Shown: positions 35,366 through 48,556, numbered from the stretch's first letter. The stretch is DNA of 64,000 bases from Todiramphus chloris collaris (GCA_025345505.1 JANVCC010009942.1:891006-955005); one strand, 5' to 3'. The notes: generated by a model from the letters alone, not told the origin. A program made the numbers and translations.

Positions 35366-36311
35366 TTTCTGTCCTCTGCCAGTGAGTTTCAAGTGATTGT
35401 CATTTTCTTACTGGGATTTTTCTCATCATTTAAACACATTGGTGGTTACATATTGTTATTCAGCTTTAAAGAATCCAAGTAGAGTGCAAAGGCTAAGCCA
35501 CTTCTGTAAAATTACTGGTGGATTAGATATTTTGTAAACTGTTTTAATATTGGCCTCTTAGGGGTTGTAAAGACAGAAGTAGGACAAAGTTTTAAATTGA
35601 CAGGGAACCCTCAGGTTAGCAATGTGGTAACTGTGGAAAAAAGGTGGAGCATAGGGGAAAAGCCTTAGAAAACAAGCAAATAACAAAAGACAAATGTTTC
35701 ACAAAGGCAGGAAGAACATGGGAGGACCCAGGGATGATGAAAGCTTTCTGTCTTGCAGCCTGATCAGCAGGGTGTTAACATGGCCTAGGTGAAGGAGGCA
35801 GACCCAGGAGATGAGACATAAGACAAAATGGGGCAGAGAATAAGACTTAGGAAAGCTGGCTCCGCTCCATAAAAGATACCAGTGTCCCATCTAGATTAAG
35901 GATAGTTCTGAGATTTGTCTTTGGGGTAGTCATTGGAAATGGATAGATAAAAAGTCCTTTTATATAAATTAATAAAGGAAGTTCTTTTCCTCATGTGTGT
36001 TTGTACATTTTTTTTTATTAGTCTGTTTTGTGGGGCTGGGAGTCCCTTTGGTCTTACAGATTCACCTCTAACTTAAGTAGATACCATATTGCAGAAATCT
36101 TTCCTTGTCTTGCCCTGGTTATTTCCCAGCATAGTTGTCTGTGTTGGCACCAACTTAATGATGTGAGAACATAGCTGTTTACAGCTGAGTAACACTCAGA
36201 GAAATATAATAGTTAGACATGAAGCAGTAAATTATTCTTCCCCAAAGGCTGGATATATGGGACATTTCTAAAATAGTAATATTCTCAAACTAGTGTCAAT
36301 TTATAGATTAA

Positions 36312-36421
36312 ACTATTTTAAAGTAGAATTGGTCTAAGGAAATGTATTTGGGCCAATCCTGATTTTACTATTTTAAAGTAGAATTGGTCTAAGGAAATGT
36401 ATTTGGGCCAATCCTGATTTT
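36312..36421 (+). repeat. Perfect 55-bp tandem duplication
   Basis: 36312-36366 is repeated without mismatch at 36367-36421, both beginning ACTATTTTAAAGTAGAATTG. It ends 204 bases upstream of RAB3C exon 5. Confidence 0.95.
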
Positions 36422-36625
36422 ATCTGGCTCAGTATAAAACAATGAGCACTTGTGTACTCTATTTTACAATTTAACTGCTTTTCCAGTATCACTCAGTTAT
36501 GTGTGTGTTCTCACACATCTGCTTTCTGAGTGTCTCTCTGCTCTGCATTGCCCAAGAGAAGTTTATATATTTATTGGAGATACTGGAATATGTACCAAAC
36601 ATAAATGTGCTGTTTATTTTCTTAG

Positions 36626-36813
36626 GATTTGAATTTTTTGAAACAAGTGCAAAGGACAACATTAATGTCAAGCAGACGTTTGAACGACTCGTGGATATCA
36701 TCTGTGACAAAATGTCAGAAAGTCTGGAGATGAATCCCACCATTGCTGTCAGCAAGCAGAACACACGGCTAAAGGACACACCTCCTCCCCAGCAGCCCAA
36801 CTGTGGCTGTTAA
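36626..36813 (+). CDS. RAB3C: RAB3C exon 5 (last coding exon, stop TAA)
   Basis: After CTTAG the first two bases complete the Gly codon begun in exon 4, then [20 protein letters not shown] follows, continuing [20 protein letters not shown] and ending [21 protein letters not shown] is the G5 guanine-binding motif, followed by the last helix of the GTPase fold. The hypervariable tail ends in CGC, a CXC motif that is doubly geranylgeranylated to anchor Rab3 to vesicles. The Pro-rich PNCGC-type tail identifies RAB3C rather than RAB3A, B or D. The tail region differs from mammalian forms (MNPTIAVS where a TDPAITAA-type stretch is usual), as expected for a variable region. Stop at 36811-36813. Confidence 0.93.
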
Positions 36814-39800
36814 TGCAGCTATCAGCAAAGGCAGCTCCAGTGTGTTCTGTTGCCAACAGAGTATTTATGAATGATCTATATGCTTTATTTTTACTGTCTG
36901 ATTAATTTATTTGGGAGAAAAGTCTTTTCTTTTACATGAGCAGCTCATCAAGTATGCATATGGTGATGGAGAGGTTTCTAGTTTGAAAGGATGATCCATT
37001 CTTTTAGCATCCGGCTTTTGCATGAAGGATGGCAATTAGTTTATCTTTTCTTTTTACTGTTGTACATTACACTTAACTTCACCTGGAGCCCTGTACTCAG
37101 ACCACATTTGCCTGGAATTGACTCTTGTTTCTTCAGTTTCAAATTATAAAGTCAAACCCTTAAGGTACCGGCCAGGGTGTTTTAAGCTTCCTGATGCCAT
37201 TTGTATTTTCTCATGACTGAAAATCAATTTAGAAATATTCCTCTAGTGAGCCAATCCCTCATTCTGTGCAGATCATTTGTATAAGGAACACTTCCTGGAG
37301 AACATTGCCTTTGCAAATCTACACTCAATATCTTACACATCATGATGGACTGTAAATTGCAGAAGTTAGAAAGAAGATAGTTCCTGGACTCAAAGCCAAC
37401 AGTTTCCTATGAATTTCCAAATGGATGTGGGTATTCATTGCAGACCTCCAGAGATATTGGGTATTTCATCATATTTGGGTAGCGAGTATGTTTACATTTC
37501 CATGGGAGCTGCATGCCTGTCTAATACCTTTCTGAAACTGCACTTATTTTTTCCTTCCATCACTATGGAGATCCCAGGAGCACCTACCCCAGTAGTGGAG
37601 GGCTGATTAGCTCTTTCCATTTCTACCTTCATGAGATGTTAACCACATAGTTCTATATTACTCCCTACAGAGTCAAATCCATTATGCTTAGTTGTTCATA
37701 GCCAAAAAACATCTTGTCATGTTGCTGTCACACCTGCATACTTAAGTTTTCAGGAATTTCATCTCCCATTCAGTCACTTGCGACAACCATCACCACATCT
37801 GTATTTTACTCAGATCTATGGCAGAAGTGCTGCTAGTATCATTGAACTGCAGTTTGACCTAATTTTTACTTTGATGGGGATATCTATTTTGACAAGACAA
37901 TCAGAATTTCTCAAAATTTCAAAAAAATCCAGGAATGGTAAAAAAATTGCACACATTTCTAGTGTTAGTCTGAATATATTAATAAGATCAGTGGAATAAA
38001 GTACACAAATTCTTTTTTTTTATAAAGTGATAAAAGTAGTCATATTTCATTTTTTTAAAAGTACTCTTCTAGTCATCGGTGGCATCTTTTTACATCTGTT
38101 CCCTGGAGTACTTTGTACAACTGCTTTACTTGAAGCACAGTGACATTTTTTTAATGAAATGGCATAATTGAAGAAGTGCAATTGAAGAAGTGTTCCAGTT
38201 GAACAGAATTTAGGACAAGGCTGACATTTCTTAAGCTCTCTAAAGTTGAACAAAGTGAAAGAGAAATTAAAAGCAAACAAAGGAAGTAACACAAGGTAAT
38301 GCAAACTGCTCACAACTGCAAAGAAATCTTTCTACATACATTACTACTTTTGAAGGTAAATTATATAACTCCTGAAACACACTACAAGAAAATTGTCACC
38401 TTTTAAAAATTGTTAAATAACTTTCATACGCTTTTACAGAGTAAAGATTATGTCTAAACAAGGCATATAGACACCTGTAAAATGGATATGCCACCAGGCT
38501 ACTATGCTGACTGCCTAACAAATTAATAAATTTTTTTTTTTCAGTCAGGGGTTTTAAAACATACCTCTCTGGTTAGTTAGTTTACTTAAGCACTCATTTT
38601 TTAGTAGACACAGAGACTGGAGCTGACTTGTTTACTTCCATGAAGAGAAAACACTGTCCTGCTTGGGGCTGATGAGCCACCAGGTGAAGGAGGCATATGT
38701 TATCTCAGCCATAACCCTGCCTTTCTCAAGGATGCTGCTTTTCTTTCCCCCTTTTAAGGCAGCATGTTGACAGATGTGCCTAATGAGGCTTTCATTAATA
38801 CCTCTTCTCCCACTACATACCAGCTGCTTTGGAAAAGGCAGTTATAAGAAGCTGAGGAAGTCTTGTGTGAAATGGTGGGCAGTTATTCATCGTTTTCTTG
38901 TTGTGTACAGTTATTCCTTCTGCGGTAAAAGGATCAGGGAAGCCTTGAGATGGCACTCAGCTTTGACCCTCAGTTTCTTTAATAAAGGTTGTGTTATTAG
39001 TCTGAGACATCTCAGATAAGGCAAGAAAAGAGGAAGATGTAGTCACATTTTACATGAGCTTGGGTGTGTCCTAGATTGTGCAGCATGATCAAGTGTGAGT
39101 ATTGTTCCAGCTTTGCTCTGGGATGCTTGCTCTAAAATGATAATCTCCTGTGCATATTGTAACAAAGATAAAAGACTCCAGGATGCCCCTTGCTACAGCC
39201 ACACCTTGCTTATACTACATTGCAATGAATTCCAGATGCTCCTTGACTCTTTATGATCATGTAGACCCTGATCAGTGGTGGCAATACATTATTAGCATAT
39301 ATCTTTTTCAACAAATTGAGTGATAGATAGATTAATAGTTCTTTACTTAAATAGGATAAATTAATTGCTTTACATTTTTCATTAAGGGTCTGGGCAGAGG
39401 AATAACAGAAAAATAAGAGAGGGAATATCTGTTCTTTGCATTTCTGAGACAGCTAACCTCCCAGGACTCCAACATGTCTGATCTCCTGCAGGGTATAGTG
39501 GCGATGGGGGAGGCAGCTGCCAGAGTAACATTTTTCATTAGACTGCCAGCCACATGTTATAAGGAAAGGCTCATCTGAAGTACAGTAGCAGAACTAGTCA
39601 ATATTTAAAAACACATAGGAGCTTTGTGTTAAGACTCAGACATTGTTGCAGAGTTCAGAATTAGCTGGATTAATTTTTAAGGTGTTCACATCAAATCTTT
39701 GGAGGTTTTGAAGAGCAGACTAGGTAAAGCCCTGGGCAGACTGCTTGGACCATTTAGTTGACAATATTGTGAGCAGGAGATTGGGAGGGATGAACTGCTG

Positions 39801-40020
39801 AGGTCCCACTGAACTCAATTTATCCTATCACCCATTCTTGAGACATTGAAAATGTGTAGACAATCAATTAGACTTTTTCTTAACAATCAAGATTAGCTAC
39901 TGTTGGAAAAGTAGGCTTTGATTTTCCATTACAGGTTGGCTTTTGCAGCCACATGTTTCATAGCAATATTGAATTTTTGCTAAGTTAAGTCACGTTTAGA
40001 TCAGAAGCATCATGATATCA

Positions 40021-40048
40021 CAAGGTTCCATCCACAGATGGAACCTTG
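40021..40048. other. Perfect 12-bp hairpin
   Basis: CAAGGTTCCATC at 40021-40032, loop CACA, then the exact reverse complement at 40037-40048. Confidence 0.9.
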
Positions 40049-42337
40049 CTATTGTAGGGAAACATGAAAGACAGAAAGGCTTTTGAGAAGTAACTTGCTA
40101 TCCCTTCCACAAACATTCTAAAAATTTGCTTTGAATTCTGAGGAAACTAGCAGGATGGGGATTTTCAATCTATTTAAAATATCCAAAAGCAGACTATGTC
40201 AATCTAGCTCAGCTATCATTGACTTATGTGATAGAACAGCAGTTTTCTTAAATGTGAGCTAAACTGAATGCTTTTGGAAACCCCATCCCAACTTGATCAA
40301 AGGCCAAAATTTAAACAATTAATGGTGTTTTCTTCACTGATTAGGAATTATTGGAGTTGACAAACAGGATTTGGTTAGATACCTGATCTATCCACTGGTG
40401 TAGCACAGTTCCATCAAGAGACAGTACTAGGATAAAAGTAGTTATATTTTAGTGATCGAAGAGGGCTGGGCCATTAAATTAAAACCTGGAGATAAGTCAT
40501 CCAAAACTACTTTCAGCCCTATCCAATTCTTGGTAAAAAAACCACTCCATTTACACTGATTTGTTGTCACTCTCAGCACAGAAACAGGACTGAGTATCAT
40601 GGATCCTCATTGGTCCACCCACAGATAACCTCTTCAGCTGAGATTTAGGCCACTTTGTGAGACAGTGGTTGACACACAGAGCACATTCAGTTTCTGAGAT
40701 GACATGCCTTTGGGCAGAGGGTCCTGAGCTCCATAATGCCAGCTGAACTAATACTACACAACCCATTTTCCAAGTTATGATCTGCAGCAGGCTAACCCTG
40801 TGCATGGGTAATGCACCAGCCTTATCATGCTCTGACAGTGTCTTGCTTGCTGCATGTTCAAGCTAGTGCTCTAAAAATGCCTTGGGAGCACACAAGAGCA
40901 CAGGATATGACTGGCACTGACCTGCCAAACAGCTAGTAAGCCCTGCTGAGTTGAATCTTCAGATGCATGTTTTCAATTATGATAAGAGTTCATGTTCACA
41001 AACATTCTGGTCCTTACAGAGCAACAAACATAGTATTCTATCTTTTTGTTGGTGGTGATGGTTTGTTTATTTAGACCTGTTTGTTTGGTGTTTGAAATAT
41101 ATATGAGCTACCCTGATTTTATGTCGAAAAATACTCTGTCTCTCTGAGCAACTGTGTATGTGACTGTTATTTGGAACTCTTCTTTCCTTTGTGCTTATAC
41201 TTAATGTAATGCCTAGAAAAACTACCTGAGCAACTACATCTATGTGGCCTTTACAGAGCACCAGTCAGAAAGATTAAGTTTTCTTACCAGTCTGCTCAGC
41301 TTTGTATATTCACCTGTACCACCTGCACCTTCTTTATTTTGAGAATGAAGTGCTATTTCAGGGTGCACAAAATCTACTTTAATTCTAACTTTGAGAATGC
41401 TTTGAGTTTGTGATATTTAGGAAAAAACAGTGGTACAAATTCTACATCTGATGATGATGCCTTTGTTTCTTCAATAGCAGATGAATGATGCTTCATATAC
41501 ATGCCAAAAGAAGCCCCCTTTCAAAATTCCACCTCTCCCTGCTCTTTTCTATATTTGTTTGTGAGACCTAGGTTTTATTTCTTGCATTTTTAAGGTCATC
41601 AACTAAATTACTGTTACGCTGATGGGCAGGTACCTCCTTGGCCTGTTTCAAATAGACACACACACAGTATATGAGCCTGGCTTTTCTTTAGGATGGCAAG
41701 ACTTAATGATGTTACACCACAAGTATATAAATCCTCTTAGATAAACCCTCAGGGAGCACAAAGCAACATGTCTTTAGTTATGTCAACAGGGGAGTGAATT
41801 GTGTTGTTTTACACCATTTAATCCATATACATGTAGTCTCAATCCATACACACTGACTCCAGATTCTCCAAAGTTCATAATTTGTTCAGTCTTATTTAAA
41901 GAGGCCACTTTTTTTTCTATTATTTGAGTGATTTCTACCAGTTTTCTTTGTTGAGAGGTACACGTATTTCACCTTTGCAATGTAAGCTTTTATTTTTCTA
42001 TCTTTTTCTTCTTTTTTTTTTTACTTTTTTTTTATCCATAGATGTACATTGAAGCAGAAATCGTAACTAGACATGTATAGTATACACATATACCCAGCAA
42101 TACATCTTCGATACTCATTCAGTTCCCACTGCTACTTGTTCACGTTCAGTGCAGCCTTCCCTAAATGCCAGTGGAATTTATCCATAAATTCTTATTAGCA
42201 CCAGAAATCATCTGGGTTACATTTGCAGACCATAGGTGTATTATCCAGTGAAGTAGATGGCTTGTCATTTGCAGAATAAGGTACCCATATTTGATCTGGG
42301 GGCAAGCAAAATTCTTAATCTTCTGGTAACTTGAGGA

Positions 42338-42472
42338 TCCTGGAGGTGTTTAACAAACAAGTAGGTGTAGCACTTGAGGCTATAGTCTAGTGGTTAGGAA
42401 GATGATGGAATGAAGGTTGGACTTGATGATCCTAGAGGTCCTTTCCAACGACGATAAGTCTATGATTCTATG
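42338..42472 (+). mobile_element. CR1 LINE 3' end fragment
   Basis: GGTTGGACTTGATGATCCTA followed by GAGGTCCTTTCCAAC and the terminal TATGATTCTATG repeat is the conserved CR1 3' end. The upstream part (TGGAGGTGTTTAAC, TAGTCTAGTGG) also matches. Plus orientation. Confidence 0.85.
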
Positions 42473-44895
42473 CAGAAATGAAAGCTAAAGATTGCTTACC
42501 ACTTCTGGTGATAGTTTCTTTGAGTAATTCTGACATGTACCTGCAACTAGTGTTAAATGAAATGTTTGTGCTGTAACTCCTGTTTAATATTTTGTCAGTG
42601 TTGTGGTTCATTTGAGACTCTCAGAATATGTAACCTGTATACTAGTGTTTGTGAATTCAAATCTGTTAAATGTTGCATGAAAATATGTTATTATAATAAT
42701 AGATATGTTTTCTATTTTTGAATACCTCAAAACTGAGGAATCATGGGCCAACAAGTGCAATATTTAATTATTTACTCTGTGTATATAAACTTGTGTGAAA
42801 GGGAGAAATGTCATGTATGTTTGAAAAGCTGTTGATGATGCCTGCGTGGCTTAATATTTCCAGTAGATGTGTGTGTCTGGTAGTAAAATTTATATGGTAA
42901 ACACTTTACCACAGAGTGTAAGAATATTCTTAAGTCATTTAACTATTTTTCACATATGGGACAATGGTAAAAGATATTTGTGTGTTTACTGCAAGTGCAT
43001 GTCAATTTTACTTTTAGAGTTGTGAGTGTCCTTTTTGAAAATTGCCATGTTACACCAACACTAGTGGGACAGAACTTTCAGTCAGAAGATGCTTGTAACC
43101 ATTTCTAAACTATTTGCCTATATTTTTAAATCATGTTCTCTAGAAGCATTAAACCTCCTAGAACTCAACAGTTATGGTGATTTATTCTTGAAGAATCAAC
43201 TACATGCTCTGTCTGCCTGTATTACATATTATCATCTGGGCATGTTTTCTTTAATCTGATACAGTTAACTCATACCTAAAATATTAAATAGGAGTACCCA
43301 ATACTCTTACAGATGACTTAGTAAACTTCATCTCTGGTGCCTTAATATTTTGGGGAAAAGCATGAAGGTCACAGTCAAAATGGTTCAGCACAGTGGGTGG
43401 TGACCTTAATTAGTAATTTCTGGCAATTAGGTTTCTTAACTTTTCTAGATCCTAAAGATGGAAGATACATCCTTAAATATATTGACCCAGACTCTTCAGT
43501 CAAAAGTTACATGGCCCTAAATGTTGAACAGCTCCACTCTTAGTAGTGAAGCTGAGGTATAAATGGAAACAAAATGCAGCCCAAAATCTAACCATGACAT
43601 TAAAAGGAGACATCCATTCATTTCTTTTTCCTTTCATGTTATCCTTGCATATTTCTAACAGTTCTCTAAGTACATCAGCAAGGTCATCACCATTCATTGG
43701 GGACCTTAAACCCTGAATTGCTTATCTGCTATGAGTTCACAGCGGTACCCATAGATTCTGCAGAGGACATGCTCATTCTGTTAATTCTTGCTACATCTGT
43801 GGTTTCAAAGGAATGTGTCATATATCCTGGGAATTTGCCAGAGACAGTGTGGGTGAGTGTGAGCCAAGGGGAGTAACTGGTTTTGCTGAAAAAGTTTCAC
43901 AACAAATTATTATTCATTATTGCCATGTTAAAAGGTACATAAGTAGATTTTTAGTTTGATCTGATGCATTTTTGTGGTGATGTACAAGGTAGATTTAGGT
44001 TTGTTTGTTTTAAATTAACTTGATCAGGAAAAGAATGAAACTTTAAGGAGTATTGGAAACCAGTACTGTGGGTCATCAAATAGTTTTCTCTGAGACAGCA
44101 AAGTAGCCAGATGTCATTAAGTAGAACAGGCTAGTACTTGCAATGATCTGAACTGCCTTTAAAATTTGTCCTGTTTTTATACCTTCTGCCACAAAAACTT
44201 CTGCAAAATTATATAGATCAGAGTGAAATGAAAAAATAAGTGGAAAGAAATTTGGGATTGCTTAATGAAAATAAAGGAAATTCGCACTGTATTTGTAGAC
44301 AAGCAGCAAAGTAACAATCATAATATGAAGTACCACTTAAGTACAGATATACAGAATGCTACAGGACTGAGGACACTTTAAGTAAACTTCTTATTGCTAA
44401 GTGACCTGATTGTTCAAGGGCTGGCAGATAATTTTAGTTAACATATTTATTATTCTTTACAGACAAGTGATTGCATACACAGAGATAAATGCTACCTTGA
44501 AAATATGTATCTATTCTGGCTCCCTCAAGCTAACTAATCTGCTGAATTGTTCTTGATGAAAAGCTGAAGTGATTGCTTAGGATACATTTGTGGGGGAGTG
44601 AGACTCAATCTATCTTCGTCCCCCAGCTCTTACTGCAATATAGTTGCAGTGGTTTTAAAAAATATGTTAGTTTAAAATGCTGCTAGGTGACAAATTTTGT
44701 GAATCTTCTGCATATATCCACTGGAGCTCTTGTCTGAATGTGAAGTACAAATTTTATCCATGTGCAGACTTTTAATTCTTTGTGGACATAGAGATCATGT
44801 GTATTCCATTGGATATTCTGTTTGTATGTGACCTCTGTATACCAAGCGGATTTTGTTTAATTTTTTTGTTGGAACGGTTTTCCTTTTGAGATTCC

Positions 44896-44901
44896 AATAA
44901 A
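44896..44901 (+). promoter_or_regulatory. Candidate distal RAB3C poly(A) signal
   Basis: AATAAA within ATTCCAATAAATATTC, followed by a TG-rich stretch about 35-50 bases on. Evidence is positional only. Confidence 0.4.
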
Positions 44902-44920
44902 TATTCAAGAGACTATATTC

Positions 44921-46853
44921 ATGAATATCTCAGTTGTGGTGACATGGTCTCACTCCCATCCTCCTTCTGTTTATAAAACTGGGAGAGAATTAATTCACTT
45001 TGGTCAAAATAATGGACAACAATACCACACCTGCAATAATTAATTTTATTAATATCATCTCAGTAGCACTGGTGAGCTGTAGTTCTCTGAATCCCACAGA
45101 GTTCACTGGAGACTTTCCCCTAGGCATCTGCAAATCACCTCTGAAATGAAATTCCCTCATTCCTCCCAGCTACCAGCAAACACAGTGTCTTCTCCATCCA
45201 GCTTTCTCATGCCATTGATCTGTAAGATGGCCCTAATGTACTTGCTCTGCCTACTAGGGTGAGCAGAAGACAAGAGAACAAGGGGTAAGAAGGGAAGGAA
45301 CAGATGACTTCTGATGGATATCTTGGAATGATGGAATTCTTAAATTGCTGTTATTTTTAATATGTTGGGACTTTTAACATATGGAACTACACTAGAGAAA
45401 ATCATAGACGGGTAGATGAGAATGGTGATCTAGCATAAATTCTATCTCAACAACATGTGCTTCTTGCTCAAGAAAACCCATTTATTTACAGTCAGAAGGC
45501 AGGAGACTGTAACAGAAAGTTCCTAACCACCAAAGAAAAAGATTTCAGAAAAGATGCTGGAAAGGGGAGATATAAAGTGGCACAGAAAACATTCCCGACT
45601 TAGAGGAAGAAAAGGCAAACAGGCAGAATGTCCCAGTGAAAAGAGAGTATGTTTTAGCAAGGTGATTCACCAAAATCAAGGAAGGTAAACTGTGGGCTTA
45701 CACCTGACTGAATGGACTATGCAAGTTAGTGAGAAAACTGAAGCAAATAAGTCCGAGAAGGGTTAGTTTAGTTTTGGGTTTTCTTTGTAGTGGTCGGTGC
45801 AACTCTTGAGTTGTAATGCAAAAAACAAAGCTGCCTTCAAAACCCTTATGAAGTGCCTTATGTGTCTGTTTTCACCCATGTAAGATACTGAAGAACTAAA
45901 CTGTAAGACAGAAGATTTACAGTCTAACTGGCTGACATCAGGATAGATGTGCTTTAAGCCATGGTGAACTCATATCATTAGTAGCAGGCACAGGCAATGG
46001 GAAGCTGGTGTGAGGTCCTGTCCTCTGTGATGTCCTAGCCAGAGGGTCTGCCTAGGGTCTTGTCCCAGTGCTCTGCTAGGTTTCAAGAAGCTGGAGGTGT
46101 TGGAGGAGTGGCAGGATCAGGAGACATCCCAGCTCAATGAGTGACCTAGCCTAAGAGTGACCTCAGTCAGCTCTGCAAGCCACCCCAATGGGAAGAAAAA
46201 TGAGTTGAGAGACCATTCCAGTCATAGAAAAATTGTGTGGAAGGGCCAAACCCCACCTAAACCCCAAGCTGTTAGCAAGATAAATATTATCTTCTTGGAG
46301 AGTTAGAGGCTCTAGTATTACACAACTTCCTAGCAGCTGCCTGAGGTTATGGCATCTGGCACCTCTTGTACATTTGGTCAGTGTCTGAGGTGGAACTTGC
46401 TTTTGGGCACCTCTTTCATTTCTTGTCGGGTACAACATCAGAAATTGTGTATAAAATAAAGCTCATTTCAAATTGCAGTTTCTGTCTTTGGTTATTAACA
46501 ATAGGAAGATGAATTTTCCAATGTCTTCTGTGCACGAGGGCACATAACCATCCACATAACACCTGGCAAAGCAGAAAAACACTAAGATTTTACTGTATAG
46601 GTAAAATCAGCATGCAATAAATGTTACTTTGCAACTATGCAGGGAAAAAACATCTGCACTAGCATTCTTAACACACTGGTTAAACAGCCTCCTTTCACCT
46701 CACTGGGGACCATCTACCAGCATGGAGGTACTTGATGGCCATTTCAAGGTCACTTACCTCAGGGCACACACAGGATTTCAGACACAGCCTTTCATTTCAT
46801 GATTCCTACACTTTTGGTCATTAGACCAGCTGCTATCTGCTTTTATTACATGG
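44921..46853. other. Intergenic or 3' UTR sequence, no gene seen
   Basis: No coding sequence recognised. An ATAAAATAAAGC...TTATTAACA stretch at 46450-46500 resembles the 3' end of an LTR like the one at 28777, but no 5' end was found. Confidence 0.5.
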
Positions 46854-47322
46854 TGTAGTGGGTCTGGCTGAGCTACTTTTCCCCATCCAGCCCTCATGCT
46901 GCAGCACTGGGAGCTGGAGGGTGTTGATAACACACTCGTGTTATGACTGCCAGTGCTCACACGGCACCAGAGGATGGGGGGCAGGATGGGGGAGAAGATA
47001 CAGCCAACCTGAGCTGACCAGTGGGATATTCCATACCATATGACGTCAGCTCAACTATAAAGGGAGAGGGCAGGAGGAGGATGGGGGGGCATTCTGCTTT
47101 GTCCTCCAAGCGGCTGCTACGTGTTCCTGGAGCCCTGCTTCCTGGACTCGGCCCGACATCGCCTGTGGACGGGAATTAGAAAATAACACCTTATCTATCA
47201 TAACCAACACCCCTGTGCTTTGCGTCTTATTCTCTCCCTGCGTGCTGTGCTGAAGGGGGTCGGGGGGAGTGATAGAAGGGCTTGGTGGGCACCTGGTGCT
47301 GTGCCGGGGTCAACCCACCACA
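46854..47322 (+). mobile_element. Solo LTR of a bird ERV (TGTAGTGGGT type)
   Basis: Begins TGTAGTGGGTCTGGCTGAG and ends GTCAACCCACCACA. It contains CCATATGACGTCAGCTC and then TATAAAGGGAGAGG (TATA box near 47058), in the arrangement of a very common bird ERV LTR family. It is flanked by the direct repeat CATGG (46849-46853 and 47323-47327), or ACATGG if one end base is shared. Both LTR ends plus a target duplication with no internal genes show that LTR-LTR recombination removed the provirus. Confidence 0.85.
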
Positions 47323-48476
47323 CATGGGTGCTTTCTATACCATGGTATTAGGGAACACAAGCTTCTTGCCCTAGGATGAAAACTTCTCTCTGGAAGTTCC
47401 CTAATCCCCCTTCTGCATGTGACTCACCATTTCCTTCCACCAATTACTTTCCTGAAATATAATAATGGATTCCTGAAATATAAAAGCAGGGATTTTTTCC
47501 TGTTGCCTTAGCAGATAACATATTCACTATCACTTTTCAGAGGGAGACAGAAAGACAACTTATAAACCTGCCTAGGCTTCTCTCTTGCATTACCAGTCTT
47601 TGCTAAAATTAATCCACTCCTGCACAATCCCATAATGTAGAAATCACTACCTCAAAGTGGTGGGGGCCTGGCAACTGCTACCAAAATAAAACAGAGAAAT
47701 CACATAACTATGTTTTGGAGATGTGCTGGAAAGACAACTTTCCCCACCATTGGGCTTATTGATGGGCTAACCTCAGGAGCTTGGGTTAGTGACCTTGATG
47801 TCTCAGGGCTAGGCAAATAGATGCTTTCTCCCCCATTTGACACTTACATTGCAAAGAGAAATTGTGACCTTTTAGTGTAGGGATTCTGGGAAATGAGACT
47901 TATTTTTTTGACAATGAGGTCACATAACGAGAAGAACCATTCACTGTACCAGGAAAGGTGCAGATAAATGCTCCACTTAAATAATAAGCCATGATGTGTG
48001 GGCATGAAGATGATGATGAGAGAATAGCCACATCAGGAAAAGGCAGCTGGGCCTGTGTGGTTTTTATGATCACAGATACTGTGCAAAGTCACTTCCAAGT
48101 ATGAGTAACAGAACCTATGGTCTTGTGGGCACCCTCTTTTCTGGTCTTCTGTTTGCTTCCAGCCACGAGGTTTCTGAGCACTGCATTTGCTCAGAAGGTG
48201 CTGCTTTAGCCCAACAAGTGAGGAGTCACACAGCTCAGCTAATGTTTTCATCTCATAGTTGTAAAAGAAGATATGGTAAAAGGGAAAGAGGAGGATGGGT
48301 CTATGAGAGCTGCACAAAATCTTGGCGCAAAAGCAATACTCTTCAGTAACAGAAGTTAGTAAATCTAGTCCCTTTGTCCCAGGGCTTCTGGCAACTCAGT
48401 GCGTGCACATGCCTGGGTACAGAGATTACACAAGGTGGTCACTAGGATTTGCTGCTGCAGCCCCATGCTGCTGTGA
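47323..48476. other. Sequence between solo LTR and ERV C, no gene seen
   Basis: No recognisable genes or repeats apart from the CATGG target copy at its start. Confidence 0.5.
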
Positions 48477-48556
48477 TGTCGTGTGCTGGTCATAAACCAG
48501 AGCGAGATTTTGTTCGTATTCTCATGAACAGAATTAAGACTCAAAACAGAGTCAAG
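48477..48556 (-). repeat. ERV C 3' LTR, truncated
   Basis: TGTCGTGTGCTGGTCATAAA and following bases match 60577-60656 with few differences, then stop abruptly after GAGTCAAGT. The rest of the LTR is not found nearby. Confidence 0.8.

Larger units (their letters stand above)
26035..36625 (+). other. RAB3C: RAB3C intron 4
   Basis: A 10.6-kb intron with GTAAGA donor and a TTTTCTTAG acceptor at 36617-36625. It contains a probable solo LTR (28430-28777), a CTTT/CCTT microsatellite with an assembly gap, A/C-rich tracts (26489-26530, 35225-35365) and a 55-bp tandem duplication just before the last exon. No other gene is recognised in it. Confidence 0.85.
36814..44920 (+). other. RAB3C: Candidate RAB3C 3' UTR and downstream sequence
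   Basis: No open frame of interest follows. AATAAA signals occur at 37995-38000, 38981-38986 and 44896-44901. The last one is followed by a T/GT-rich stretch and could end a long 3' UTR of about 8.1 kb, as is common for neuronal transcripts. The actual end cannot be fixed without transcripts. The interval holds a hairpin (40021-40048) and a CR1 fragment (42338-42472). Confidence 0.45.

Noticed and set aside
46160..46500. Possible LTR 3' end (ATAAAATAAAGC ... TTATTAACA)
   Set aside because: The 3' end resembles the LTR at 28777, but no start, TATA box spacing or target duplication could be placed.
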